Shown piece after piece: positions 50,815-64,000 of a stretch of 64,000 nucleotides of DNA (positions within the stretch are counted from its first letter, which is position 1; every line of letters begins with the position of its first letter). The DNA is from Trichoplax adhaerens (lineage: Eukaryota; Placozoa; Uniplacotomia; Trichoplacea; Trichoplacidae), in assembly GCF_000150275.1 (NCBI RefSeq), contig NW_002060981.1, forward strand, positions 2,539 to 66,538, read 5' to 3'. The translations under genes were made by a program, and so were the position numbers. Below the pieces are notes generated by a model. It ran no database searches, was not told the origin of the DNA, and saw only the letters and a list, made by a program, of their open reading frames with translations.

Positions 50815-53800
50815 CTATTTCGTTAACATTTTACGAAAGTCATCATTGCTCAGTTTGCTGCTAGAATTATTACTGGATTCAGAAGTAGTACTATCATTCT
50901 TTTTTACTGATCTTGGGACCATAAAAGACAGGCCAGTTCGACCACGTCCACGACTACGTAACAAAACAATTTACATTTATATTATTCTATAGCAAATCAT
51001 CCAGGATGATGAGTAATAAAAAGCAACTATGCAATGTAATTATCAGTATATTTACCTAGTAACTGTAGGCACGTCCGAAGTCGATCGATTTTTGCTCTCG
51101 TTACGTTCTCTAATTTCAGGCTTGCGATTCTTCTCAAATTCTGATGTTTCCTTAGCATCAGGATTTGATATTGCTACCGATATCGTTACACCATCAATTT
51201 CAGTGTTATCTAACGTCTTGACTGCGTTAGCTGCTGAAGCCTATGCAATATCAATTTGCAGGTATCTATCACTTGCTTATCTAAAATATGTTTAGCTTCG
51301 CTGTATGTACCGAGTATTCAGCCAACTATACAGAATTAAATATTAACGTCTAGATGTTTCGCTACCTCATTGGAAAATTCGATATAAGCGAAACCTCTTG
51401 ACCTTCCCGATTTTCTAGCAACACATCTAATGTCTCGTAAACCTTCAAACTGGAATATTAAAATTATACAGTTAAATAAATGATTGTGATTAACTTGTTA
51501 CTGTATCAACTTTTCAGCGAAGAGTTCGTAAAAACGCCCAATGACTCACCTGATTGAATACCTCTCGAAGTCTATCAGATGAGATATCTTTAGTATTTTT
51601 AACAAATAGTGTACATCGATCCATTCCAGATCCAAACTGTTAAGGAAGCGTGGTAAGATTGCCGTTAAAAATTCGCAACGTATTCTTGAAAATATATAGA
51701 TTTAGGCATGTTGATGTAAAAGAATCCCTGTCGTACCTTAAATTCAGTAGGGTGCTTCGATTTGTCTACATTTTCAGAAACATACACAGGTCGGCCAGCT
51801 ATAGTATTCCTATCAAGTTTCAAAGCTTCTTGTGTCACCAACTGAAGGAAATACATCACACAGAATTAGTTAAATATGAAATCTATTACTGCAATAAGAT
51901 AACAATCAAGATTTAAAAGTGATTAGGATATGATTTCTAAATCGGCTATACCTCATCTTCAAACTCTACGTAACCGTAACCTTTAAATTTTCCGTTAGGT
52001 GCTCGTACTAGGCGAACATCTTTCACGTTGCCACACTACAGATAGTAGATACGAAATTCAGATGTCATAAGTATTTAACTATATAACATTTCGTAACTTT
52101 AATACCAAGTAAGATCTACCGTTGAAAAAAAACTTCTAATGTCGTCTTCCACTGCACTGAAGGGAACATTACTAATAAATACAGAGGTTTTCTCGTTGTA
52201 CCTATGATAAAACAAGTTAGCATTATACTATTACGACTATACGACATATTTTTAAATAATAATATTAAATAACATTGCTCGTACTAATTAATAAAATAGT
52301 ACCTTTCCCTTTCTCTACTCGGGTTATTTAGACTGCCATCAGCTAGTTCAAAAATAAGATAGTTATACCGTAAGTGATCTAAACTAATGTGTTAAGGGAA
52401 TTCAATAGAGTTTACAGCTGTTGCATACTTCTACTTTTTTTCGTAATTCCTGATTCCTTACGACTATCGAAATCAAATTTTCGTTTCTCTCTAGAGGGAG
52501 CCTATATAACATAAAATTATTATCTATATAGTAACAATACTTTAACGTTGTAGCTACGTGAAGAAAACAAAGACATCCGTAATCACATCTGCATCTATTT
52601 GATTTCTTTCTGCAACCGTCTGAGCCAACTTTCGATTGATTCGATCTTGCATTTTAGACCTTTCTTTTTCTTCCTTTCTTTTCTTCTTTTCTTCTGCCTC
52701 CTTTTCGACAGCCTTTGATTCATTTAATAATTAGTTGGACATGACGATATATAGACCGATTATTATTACCTTAACTATTACCTTAGCTCGCTTTTGAGAT
52801 ATTACTTGAAGTTGATCTTGGCACTTTGCATTCGCAATGTCCCAATCTGACAATTGTCCTAATATAAAAACGGTTCAGATGATCTATCAATTTAAGAAAC
52901 AGCGAAGCACATTTGCCAAGAAATCATAAACAAATTACCTTCTTCTCTTTCAAAATCAAGCCAAGCTTGGCATATTCCTTCAGGGTCGTCATTAACTGCT
53001 CGGATTGCACGGGAGAATAATTTTTGACAGTTTTGAATATCACCGTATGCCCTATTATATTATATTTACAAGGAAGCTACTATTAGTTAGACGAATAATT
53101 TAGCAAAAGTAAACCTATAATAACATCAGTTATGCATTTCAACCTTTCGAGTTCAATGTATTCAATCCAGTATGACGCTTGTCTTTTATGACCAATATTT
53201 AATAATTCTTCACGTAATTGACGACATTTTTCAATATTATTGAAATGTCGAGCCTGTTCAACGAAAAGTTGTACTACTTTTTAAGTTCTTGCGTCAATAT
53301 AATTACTCGAAGTGCAAGTTTATTTTAACAGCAAGCTAACCTCAATTTTAGCCCAATATTTTTGTAAATAATCAATAGACTCTACAGTTTCGTATCTATT
53401 ATCTGTGTGGGTTAGACATACGTATGTTGTTAGCTAGTTGCATAAATTCAGCGTAACCGTCAGTGAATAATATGAAAAGGTAACTTACATATATGGTTCA
53501 ATGCAGCCTGAAAAGTATCTCTTAAAAGCGTTATTTCCTCACTGTCTTCTAAAATACGTATAATTATTGTAAGATAATGATCAGAGACAAATAAAAATTT
53601 TACGTCCTAAATAAAACTGAGTATTATTAGTTACCTCCACCAGGTTTGATATTTCTTCGCAAACGATCAATATATATAAGCCATAACGATAAATCATTTT
53701 CCATACTACCGAGATTGCAGTTAAGAGCTGTGGTTACCGTATCTAAATAATTCATATAAGGAAATACCAATGATAAATAGTTAACAAATATTTACTGGAA

Positions 53801-56800
53801 AGTTACTATTAACGTTAAATATATTAACAAGTCTACTAGAATTGTAACCTCGCATTTTTTCGATAGGTCCACCTGCACGCTCCTATAATACAGTGACAAT
53901 AATAAGAAAGCAGAAATTGAACAATCTAATCCATAAGATAAGTATATGATAGCAAAAACGATGCAATAACGACATCAATAAGACAATTGTACTGTGATTG
54001 TAACAGTACTTGTGCTCTCAGGTATCCATGCCATAAAGCTGCTACCCATGGGCAATTTCTGATAGCTCTTTCGTAGACTTGTACCGCAATACTCCACACT
54101 TTCAACTTCGTATCCTACAGTAGAAAAATTGAAAGAAATGAATAGTTTACTAAGAGAACAAATAATGCTTTTAATAACTTCAGCTATGCATAATGTGAAC
54201 AAATTTTACGTTCTTACGAAACTGTTAAATGTCCAGGCATAATTTAATAATATAAATTAGAACATGCAATCATATCAAAGTTGAATAAAATCTACCAAAT
54301 ATTGCGTGTAGCTCTGCCACAGTTCTGGAGAAAGGCAATGATTTCGTAAGCTTCTTTCGTAGAGACATTGAATTCTAGCAGGCTCGTTGGTTGTTTTTTC
54401 AAATTCTATGTAATTTTTATATCCGTCTAATGTTGATTCAACCGATAGCTGTAGCATAGAATTATAGTAATGATATTTTTAATAAGAGAAAGTCAAATAA
54501 ATACACCTGAAATAATATGAATATAGTTTAAATCTAATTTCTTACCAAAGAATCTTCATATTGCATTCGTTGGTCAAGTTTCTCTACAGCTTGCTCATAT
54601 AATTGTTTGGTATATTCATCTATGGAGTCTTTGCCCATCCAACTTTCGAAATCCCGCCAAGTACCCTGCATACCTATTAAATATAATCATTTTATTTTAT
54701 TCTGTTCTTATTACAGTATTAATTAAGGACACCCATTTTTTATCTGCAGATGGTATACTTAAGTGTTACCTAATAGAGGAACTGCTAATTGTCTTTTGTA
54801 CAGGGTAGTAATCCTATCTTTCTGATCAAGTCTATTAAATAGCAATGAGAAATGTAACGCTTCGAAAGATACAGGAATGTAAGTATGATATATATATATA
54901 TCATGGTTATTATTTCTAAAAAGGTAGTAACATGTCTACTACGATATGCAATGGCCTTTTCAAAATTAATACACATATAAAAATTTCACGTTAATACAAT
55001 ATTCAATTACATTTAGAGGGGCAAGTATAACTGTGCTTTAATTCAATACAATACTAGCGTACGATATTAATAAGTTAATCCGTTTAAAAATAACGAACAT
55101 ACGATTCTTTCGCAATAGAGGTCAAGTCATCAGTTTCCTAGCAAATTATTCAACACAAGGTAGTACTTTGATCAAAATGCAGTATCTTAATTAAGAAAGA
55201 AGCATAACATGCTATCATCAATCGCTGCAGTTCTTACAGTCATCGAATTTAAGATATTAATTTCATATTCTCGGTAATCATCCCAAATATAACAACCCTA
55301 TGATTAATTCAGTGAAAAAAATTGGAGTGGCAACGTCATACCAGATTTCTTATCATTTAAAGATTGTCATCTATCATACTATGGGCTTTTATAGAATTTG
55401 ATCGTGATTGTACCTTAGTTAAGTGGAGTCCAACGGAAGTAAGAGCTCGTTCATAAATATTTCTGATATCATTATGATTGCCTACTTTTTCCGTTATACA
55501 ATATGACGCGTACTTTTGCCACAATCCAACAGCTATAAAATGCAAAAGCAAGAAAGGAGAGTGATTCAATTTTCTTCTTAACTATTCGTATGCATTGATT
55601 GATTATGCATACCATACGGTGATAGCATAATAGTAAATAATAGAAAAAGCTGGTATTTATTACTATATTACAGAAAAAAGTGACAAAAATTCTTTTGTAA
55701 GATACGAACAGAGGTAATCAATTATAGATTTGTCAAGTAATTCGACAAGACCGGCTTTTTCTTCTTCTGTTTGCGCGATATTTGCTTCATCGGAGACCCA
55801 TTGCATCCATAAATCTGCAAATATATATTTAAATTATCTAAATTTGTTTTAAACTATTTTCAAGTTATCAATGAATAAGGCAAGAGTGAAATCAATTGTC
55901 TGCCTAAATAGACATGTGAAGTAAATGATAAAATAGAATTTAAAATTATAAGATTTGAATTTTCAATATGACTACTCAATTTATTCAATATACTGTATAA
56001 TCAGTAGTTAGTGAAAAGGGCCACATTTCCACTAGCCAAAAAATCCTATAAGGGTAACACTACTGTAGATGTCAGGAAGGTATGCAGCATTTCATACTGC
56101 AACATTTCTACCAATCGAGAACTTGTGCGGTATACGTGTGTAAGTGATGGATGCATATTTGAGTTGCGAATTTGGTTATATCAGTTCTACCACTAAAGAT
56201 TCCTCTAGTATTCATTTTGCATAGGGATAAAATTACGAATTGTACCGTACTGCTAGATCTAATATCTATTCATTCGATCGTAATACTTTATGTACCAAGG
56301 AAGCACATTGTTTATAGATTGGCAAATAGCACTTTCTATATACTGTAACGGTTGCATTTGGCACGAAATGCCCTTCACTGATTATTGTTGATCGTATTAC
56401 CTTCAGTAAGTGGAAATAGTTGATTCATTTTCTTGCGGATTGATCGTAATCGTACAAGATCACCTTGCTGTCTTAATAAATTGATGAGTTCAACGTAGGA
56501 ATCGTAATGGAATTCATTCTTGTGGAGCTATAGCATGTATAAGAGAAAGAAAATTGAACAGTAGAACAAGGTGAAATTGTTGTTGCTAAGGCTACAACAG
56601 CAACGATGAAATGATCGTCTTTGCCGATATTGGCAGTCTATGCGTAGTATCAACCTAATTCATAACTGCCACTATTGCAATAGTAGCAGTCATCATTTCG
56701 ATTGCATACAAGATGGAATCATTTTTATCGTCTATTGCTATCGACATACATAACTTAGTAAATGATCCACACGTTGAGCTAAAGCTCCTTCTTCTTCATC

Positions 56801-56908
56801 ATCCGTATCACTACTACTACTACCGTAGCTATCGGAGGTATCCTCCTCTTGATCTATGTTGGTATCGTCATCATCGCCATGTTGAACCACTTCGTCATGA
56901 CTATCCAT
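50815..56908 (-). CDS. SART3: SART3, U4/U6 snRNP recycling factor
   Basis: Twenty-seven exons on minus, 871 residues, all phases closing. Exons: 56908-56750, 56527-56401, 55814-55710, 55532-55414, 55297-55238, 55137-55103, 54831-54770, 54673-54546, 54448-54296, 54114-54010, 53882-53849, 53742-53635, 53548-53489, 53402-53341, 53253-53144, 53051-52939, 52858-52782, 52712-52587, 52501-52435, 52342-52303, 52201-52120, 52035-51952, 51841-51737, 51636-51550, 51449-51366, 51240-51056, 50953-50815. Layout: acidic start; HAT repeats about 55-540 (WQKYASY, WDDYREYE, WRDFESW, WQSYTQY, WIEYIELE, WLDFERE, YERALTSVGLHLTK); charged coiled coil and basic nuclear-signal region about 540-615 (REKRKFDF); RRM1 about 618-707 (VFISNVPF, KGYGYVEF, NVDKSKHP); RRM2 about 708-790 (RGFAYIEF); C-terminal LSm-binding tail RGRGRTGLSF...LSNDDFRKMLTK. 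SART3 (yeast Prp24 counterpart) reanneals U4 and U6 snRNAs and recruits USP15/USP4. Intron lengths are mostly 50-150 bp. Nothing is missing relative to the animal protein apart from a shorter N-terminus. Confidence 0.95.
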
Positions 56909-57224
56909 GCCTACTTTCTATAGTGTGTAATGATAGTCAAGAGCTACAGCAAGAATAAGTCTCAAAATTGATCTTCAAACAGTCTCCAATTACTACTGTA
57001 CCAGTAATCAACTTGTTTAAACTGCGCTGAAATAGAGTTGATAATATTGATGGCGTTCTTCCTTGCAGAATGGGATGCAAGATTGAAGAAGGAAAGTAGT
57101 CTAGACCAGTTGCGCTTGCCAATGAAGCAGTCTTTTGCTACTGTAGCTGATACATCCGCTTAACGGCATACTGTAGTCTTGCTCACCGATCAGCTGATGG
57201 ATTTGTACTCAAATTATTCACCAT

Positions 57225-58510
57225 GACGTACAGTGTACACTACTGTAGTATACAGTGCGCCGTACTGTAATTCTACAGTACAGTGTACTGTAGAGGATCT
57301 CAACAAATCAGTCAATGACTATGAAATGAAATCATGGATCCTATCCTAGACAGGGATTATGAAATGAAATCATGGATCCTAGACAGGGATTGATGTGAAC
57401 TCCATTTTGAATCCTATACTGTATGATTTAGAGGCACGCAACAGCGACTTGTGAGACAGAGTCGCTGCTACCAACGTCCACTTTAGTGTTGCAAGCAAGC
57501 ATGGACTGCCAAAGGCGCATTACGCAACCCAACCTGGCAGCGAATGAAATAGGATGTGTGCAGAAAGCTCGACCATTTTGAACTCGTATAGATGGATAAC
57601 CCTAGAGGTACAGAACGATCTGGAGGCGAAATGATGCCACCCCTCATCTCATAATCCTTCAGGTTGGTATTATGGTGACAAATATTTTGCACCATACTGT
57701 CCTAGTGTACTGTATACCAAACAAGATGTTGACGGAAGGACGAGACATAAGGATAACATTCCCCATTGACCACAAGAAATAGTGGACTGTGTGGACTGGA
57801 CACTGTCCTCGGATAGACGGACTTTGTATACCAGTTGTAGCCGAAAATGTGGAAAAGGAGTAACTCAGTAGAGATCTTCCGTATCTGTTTTCGAAATCAG
57901 TCGTCTTAATTTAAATAACCTTGATGATCTACAGCTACTGCTTCCAAGTAGAGCTTAGTAACAGGCAATAGAATACAATGGACAGTAATATTACTTAATT
58001 TAGAAAAAATCATTCAGACTGTCTGCGTACTAAAGTAATGTACACTGTACTGTACTGTCATAATGAAGTGTTGGACACCATTTGTTGACCAAAATTGGCC
58101 CAATGTCTGTCCGTCCAAAGGAGTGTCCAGTTCAGTCCCAGGTCTGCAGCTATTTGGCCAGAACGGTTCTGTCAATGACAGCTATGGGTCTTTTAAAACG
58201 TAGCCGTAAGCCCGAAAAGGGTAAAACTAACTCAAAAGCCATTCAATAATCAACAATAGGATTGTATGGAGCATTGGATATACTTGTAGATACCGCGACA
58301 GGTCCATCGCCATATATAGTAAATCTATCTCCATTTAGTCCTCGACTATTATTCTGGGCCATGCCGGTGCGCGCGGTGTATTGTTCGAGTACAGTGTACA
58401 GTGTAGGTAGTACAGTGCACAGTACTGTAGCACCACCATCACTGAACTGTACACTCTGTAAAACTTCGACGCTAACAAATGGCATAACTCTATCGTACAG
58501 TACTATGAGT
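57225..58510. repeat. Second GTACTGTAC palindrome block
   Basis: Palindromic runs occur at about 57225-57295 (tacagtgtacactactgtagtatacagtg...), 58030-58057 and 58395-58505. The part 57875-58140 is a diverged copy of 24950-25200 in the same orientation, sharing the order ttttcgaaatca, then aatattactt...atttaga, then a tactaaagta core, then ctgtccgtccaa. Two copies 33 kb apart with the same internal order show this is one dispersed repeat family, not simple-sequence drift. Ends cannot be fixed from two copies. Confidence 0.75.
57320..57390. repeat. Short tandem repeat (38 + 33 bp)
   Basis: The unit tatgaaatgaaatcatggat, continuing cctatcctagacagggat (57320-57357), is followed directly by a second copy (57358-57390) lacking five bases of the cctatcct stretch. 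It lies inside the palindromic repeat block. Confidence 0.9.
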
Positions 58511-59354
58511 CTGTATGGCAAGTAACTGGTGATAGAGACTCAATAGCAGATATAGTCTTCATTATTCAAAGCCATTTCTTGGGTCCAAAAGTGCCCAACC
58601 GTTCTGAACCGTAACGGAGGATGAGTCCAATTTGAAGGTTATCCATGGAAACCCTAGTGTCGACGATGGCTATAATAGTTGCAAATATCATGTCCACGAA
58701 AGGCATTGGTTGGGTGTTTTCTTATTAAAGCATCGATCGATCTGGACGGTAGATCGAGGCCTATATACGCCGCAAAATATCTTGTTGATAACCGTTGTTG
58801 CCTTGGTCATTTTACTTTTCCTTCTTTTTATTCACCATTGCACTAGATATACACTCATTACAATACAAAACATTGATTAACACTTTAGGCCATCTTTCAT
58901 CGTATGAAGAAGGATGATGAACATTCGATATCCCTAATCCTGACAATGGGCTATGGCTGGTGGTGTGGTATATCCACGGTTGGCATTGATATGACTTAAC
59001 TAAGTACTTTATGCCCAATACTTCACTCTATTACGTTGACTTTACGGCTAGAAATAGCCTACAATTAATTGCTACAGTAATTATAATTGTCATTGGTTTT
59101 GGCCAACCTATTTGGTTACGATTGATGTAAGTTCAATAATAATTTAACAACATAATTATCGCCATCATTATCCATGGACGGGGGATATTCAATTTGTAAA
59201 GATTATCATGAGTCCTCAGTATGGAGTAGCACGATAAAGGGAGACCCACGTAGACGTATATATGCGTTTCTACAAGTAGCCCATGGCAGATACGATCACT
59301 GCATTTCAATCCAATACTACTGAATTTTTAGAAATCAATTGATTGAAAAATTTG

Positions 59355-59403
59355 TCTTTTTTGTTCTATCTCTCACTCTTTCTTCATCTTTCTCTCCTGA
59401 CAG
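59355..59403 (+). promoter_or_regulatory. Probable 3' splice site in the galactosyltransferase 5' leader
   Basis: A long pyrimidine tract (tttttgttctatctctcactctttcttc..., ending tctctcctgacag) stops at AG 59402-59403, 27 bases before the start codon. This is the strongest polypyrimidine/acceptor pattern in the neighbourhood. It suggests the otherwise intronless coding region is joined to a non-coding first exon upstream. Confidence 0.55.
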
Positions 59404-59430
59404 TAACGATCTCATTCAAATTACCAGAGG

Positions 59431-60573
59431 ATGGCTTCTTTGACAAATTGTAACTGTACTTTGCGCCGAATTGCTTATTTAGTCATTGCCTCACTCATTG
59501 TTGGACAAGTTCTAATGATTTATCATGTCATTGTTAAAAAAGATGCTCATAAGTATAAAGTACACCAAATTAATGTATCATTCCATAAGAATTATTCTTC
59601 CGATCAAGATAATGATGAATTTATTGATATAACCAGCAATTTCTCCAGTGTTGTCATTGACAAATTAAAATCAGAAGCTACTCTAAATAATGTATCTTTC
59701 CTGGCGCCTATGATAGCATCGCCGACGGCATGTGAATCAAAGAATTATCTATTATTAGTTATCAATTCCAAAGTGGAACATGCTGGACGCCGCTTAGCGA
59801 TACGACAATCGTGGGGAGATGCCAAAAATATTGACCATTTCAATGAAAAGGCAAAAACAACCAAAGCTGCTCCACCACTAAAATGGAAATTAGTCTTTAT
59901 CGTTGGTCGTTCCAACACCGCTGATATCAATAAGAAGACAGAAGCAGAAGCCAAGCAATATGGTGATTTAATTATTGGAGATTTTACCGATTCAATGAAA
60001 TCGTTAACTTTGAAAACAGTCATGGCGATGCAATGGGCTAAACATTTTTGCTCTCCTGCAATTTATTATAAAGGTGACGATGATGTCTTTGTCAATCCTT
60101 ATTTACTTTATCAGATCGCTGAAGGTTATGTTCGCAATAACATTAAGAAAGAATGGATATGCCGTGCTCATATCCATCCTATAAGCCGTAGGCCTGTACG
60201 TAATAAAAGGCATCGCTATTACGTACCTTATAGTAAATATCGTCAAAAGTTATTTCCTTATTTTTGCTCTGGTTTTGCCTATGTTATGACGGGTGATGCT
60301 TTAAGCAGCATGGTCAGTGTTGTCAAGACGACTCCAATCATCGATTCAGTAGACGATGCTTTTGTTGGCATATTAGCTGATAAAGTTAAAATAAAACCAA
60401 AGCACGATAAAAGATTTAAAGTATATGATCGCTACGATCGTCGCCCCAATAGATTTAATAGGCCTAATGTTGAAATTGAACTAATGCGGAAGACACTCGC
60501 TGAGCATGGTATTTACTATCTAAAAATGAAAACCTATATGGCCAACACTAACAAGGCTATGCTGGTAAAATGA
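59431..60573 (+). CDS. Beta-1,3-galactosyltransferase-like glycosyltransferase (GT31)
   Basis: A single open frame of 380 residues encoding a type II Golgi membrane protein: short cytoplasmic tail (MASLTNCNCTLRRIA), signal-anchor helix about 15-34 (YLVIASLIVGQVLMIYHVIV), stem with several N-x-S/T sites, then the catalytic domain from about 105. GT31 signatures are RRLAIRQSWGD, LTLKTVMAMQWAKHFC, the metal/UDP-sugar motif YKGDDDVFVNP (Asp 216-218), YFCSGFAYVMTGDAL and the late acidic motif VDDAFVGILADK. Family members transfer galactose or GlcNAc from UDP in beta-1,3 linkage onto glycoprotein or glycolipid chains. The acceptor sugar cannot be told from sequence. The final EDV/C-type motif of classic B3GALTs is altered to DDAFVG, which is tolerated in the family. 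An intronless coding region is common for B3GALT genes. Confidence 0.88.
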   Translation: MASLTNCNCTLRRIAYLVIASLIVGQVLMIYHVIVKKDAHKYKVHQINVSFHKNYSSDQDNDEFIDITSNFSSVVIDKLKSEATLNNVSFLAPMIASPTACESKNYLLLVINSKVEHAGRRLAIRQSWGDAKNIDHFNEKAKTTKAAPPLKWKLVFIVGRSNTADINKKTEAEAKQYGDLIIGDFTDSMKSLTLKTVMAMQWAKHFCSPAIYYKGDDDVFVNPYLLYQIAEGYVRNNIKKEWICRAHIHPISRRPVRNKRHRYYVPYSKYRQKLFPYFCSGFAYVMTGDALSSMVSVVKTTPIIDSVDDAFVGILADKVKIKPKHDKRFKVYDRYDRRPNRFNRPNVEIELMRKTLAEHGIYYLKMKTYMANTNKAMLVK

Positions 60574-62387
60574 AAGTCACGTCGACTACACAAGTCCCTA
60601 CCTAAAATGATTTTTTTACACCGTAGCAAGCTCCACACAATAATATTGACCAACAACAGCCATGTTCATGTACAAGGTAGTCTTTCTGAACTGATTCTAC
60701 GCATCGAAGGAATGACCGTATTAATCATGCTCATATCGAACTCTGAACATTTCACTAGTTAATTACGATTTCATATTGTGATGAAGAATAGGATGGGAAA
60801 TAACTTAATATTGTTGTTTTATAGCATAATTTATATTTATTAGTAAAAAAATTTTCATTGCAATATGATTACTTATTGGATTCAAGAATTAATTGAAAGT
60901 TGTCAATATTGATAATAACTGTTGCTTGCTCATAATAGCACTTTTTGACTTATATATATATATTAAGAAGACAACAGGGAGACATCATATAGATTTCAGT
61001 AAAGTCAACTCTCAGTAGCTTATATATTTTTAAAAACTTTTATTTCCATGATATACTTATTATTCTATTCGTTATAGTATCCTCGTTAAATGATTACTTT
61101 ATATTTAATCAAGTATAAACGATTGCCTATTATATAATTATAATTTATAATAAGTATGGATACATTAATAGTAGCTCCGGCTACAGCATGTATATATAAT
61201 TTTTCTCTTTGTGATCTAATGTACAGATCAAATAATAAAAAAACTGCGTTAACTTCTTTTTACAACTTGCTATTATGTAAATTATAGAACATTATTGCCA
61301 TTGTCATTCCTTGTACCCTTTAAGTACTGTAGGAGAATAGTGGTCGTAATGCACATCGTAGGTATTTTACCAGGGACTTCTCTCTTAGAAGACCCTGGTA
61401 TTGCACTAACCTGATAAAATACCAACAGGTAATCGGATTCTTAAACATCAACATAATTAAATTCTAATTACACTTATAGGCTTATAGCTAGTAAAGTTAG
61501 TGAAAACCCTCAATACCAATATCCGTGTCTTAGTTCATCACATGCAATAATTTGGCATTGAGTGATAACAATCAACGTAATTAATGTTTCACTGATTTGA
61601 TAGATTTACTGATGTAATAAGTGGTGAATGATCGATTAGTTCTCTCATTTATAGTAAATGTCGCTGTATGTCACAAGTTACTGTTGCAGATCCTTCTGCT
61701 ACTCTACTGCTGTATAAAATATTAAATAATTATCTAGTTCTTAATCTCGAAATTACCCATCAATTAATTATTATTAATTAATGCTTACAGAATAACACTA
61801 AGTTAAATACAATGAACATTTAGAGCTTTAGTTAGACATAGAGTCAGGCTGATCAAAAGTTCTTTGAAGCCATCATGGTTCTTAAAGCAAGAATTACATC
61901 AGAAAGCATTCAACTATAGTATAAAAATATACTGCATACTTAATTGGTGTATTCGGCTAGTTATCAGGGGCAATACTGCAATATGTACAACAAAAGTTTT
62001 GATATTACAATGCTTTAGTATGATGATTTCATATAGTAATTCATTTAGTTTACTTCATCAACTGGAATACGCGTATTAGCAATTTTAAAAAATACTATTA
62101 CCAATTAAAGGCATATCAATGTCGTCATAACAATAGTCTTTCCTATCGTGAAATGAGTAATATTATTTTTTAAAACAATTCTACCAAATGTTGAGCTGTA
62201 CAAATTTAAATCTATTAGTAGATGTTAGGCACTCGATCTGTTTATAAATATACAACTTTACCAATTTCATCATATGAGTTAAGTTAAATATTCTTTTTGA
62301 TGGCACATTACAAAATAGATTTTATCAAAAAACTACTAATTACATATATGAACTTTCCTTTATCCGCTAATAATTGCAGTTTCAGCT
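60574..62387. other. Convergent 3' intergenic region
   Basis: Between the galactosyltransferase stop and the PARG stop. It is AT-rich. The only structure noted is a nested foldback at 61361-61423. The open frame at 61864-62079 has no motif. Confidence 0.5.
61361..61423. repeat. Nested inverted repeat / hairpin
   Basis: Inner arms taccagggacttc (61368-61380) and gaagaccctggta (61388-61400) pair with one mismatch over a seven-base loop. Outer arms ggtatttta (61361-61369) and taaaatacc (61415-61423) are exact. It could be a stem-loop in a 3' UTR or the remnant of a small foldback element. Confidence 0.5.
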
Positions 62388-63920
<1,533 letters not shown>

Positions 63921-64000
63921 CTGTAAGGAAAGTTATAATTTAGTGATATATCATAACAAAGGTCTACGAAACTTATAAAGCAACATATTCTAGCCGTTAA

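Larger units (their letters stand above)
56909..59354. other. Divergent intergenic region, repeat-rich
   Basis: Between the SART3 start and the galactosyltransferase leader. It contains a second large copy of the palindromic repeat family (listed separately) and a local tandem repeat. Open frames at 57483-57695, 58243-58525 and 58632-58880 lie in or beside repeat copies, have no family motif, and at 58243-58525 are mirror frames of palindromes. No gene is supported. Confidence 0.5.

Noticed and set aside
59745..60023. Minus-strand 92-codon frame
   Set aside because: Antisense shadow of the galactosyltransferase open frame.

Overview
This is nuclear DNA from a small-genome, intron-rich, AT-rich animal. 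Every protein gene I could rebuild is eukaryotic. Introns have GT-AG ends with short AT-rich interiors, and the proteins align residue by residue with metazoan families recalled from general knowledge: PAF1, SART3, SMPD4, PARG, tectonic, NIT-domain guanylate cyclase and a GT31 galactosyltransferase. The compact introns, AT richness and divergent basal-animal character of the proteins suggest a placozoan (Trichoplax/Hoilungia type). That assignment is inference, because no diagnostic marker such as rRNA is present.

Layout, left to right. (1) 1-1670: 3' end of a guanylate cyclase (+). (2) 1.7-13.6 kb: a gene-poor AT-rich stretch carrying two arms of a 550-bp inverted repeat. (3) 13.66-18.3 kb: a complete NIT-domain guanylate cyclase (+), paralogous to the first. 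(4) 20.4-24.0 kb: PAF1 (-), 14 exons. (5) 24.15-25.98 kb: a repeat block made of GTACTGTAC palindromes. (6) 26.2-30.7 kb: a coiled-coil protein (+) with tandem SILK motifs, an RVxF motif and a C-terminal CaaX box. (7) 32.8-33.7 kb: an intronless leucine-rich-repeat protein (-). (8) 34.9-36.6 kb: an FKBPL-like TPR protein (+). (9) 36.9-42.7 kb: a tectonic protein (-) whose gene model runs in frame into an N-terminal C-type lectin domain. (10) 43.7-45.8 kb: repeats, including a 435-bp tandem duplication. (11) 46.2-50.25 kb: SMPD4 (+). (12) 50.8-56.9 kb: SART3 (-), 27 exons. (13) 57.2-58.5 kb: more palindromic repeat copies. (14) 59.4-60.6 kb: a beta-1,3-galactosyltransferase-like gene (+). (15) 62.4 kb to the right edge: the C-terminal part of PARG (-).

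The genes are unrelated in function: cGMP signalling, transcription elongation, splicing-factor recycling, ciliary transition zone, lipid/nuclear envelope, glycosylation and ADP-ribose removal. They are not an operon or a defence island. From 26 kb on they alternate in convergent and divergent pairs, with convergent 3' ends as close as 342 bp (FKBPL/tectonic) and 564 bp (SMPD4/SART3). Exon models were built by hand: each junction was chosen for a splice dinucleotide, reading-phase continuity and fit to the family. The summed coding lengths close in frame (GC2 629 aa, PAF1 389, coiled-coil 429, FKBPL-like 287, tectonic 1172, SART3 871).

I see no prokaryotic system, CRISPR array, rRNA or tRNA. 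The most unusual items are the lectin-tectonic architecture, the candidate prenylated PP1-docking coiled-coil protein, the NIT guanylate cyclase pair, and the palindromic dispersed repeat family.
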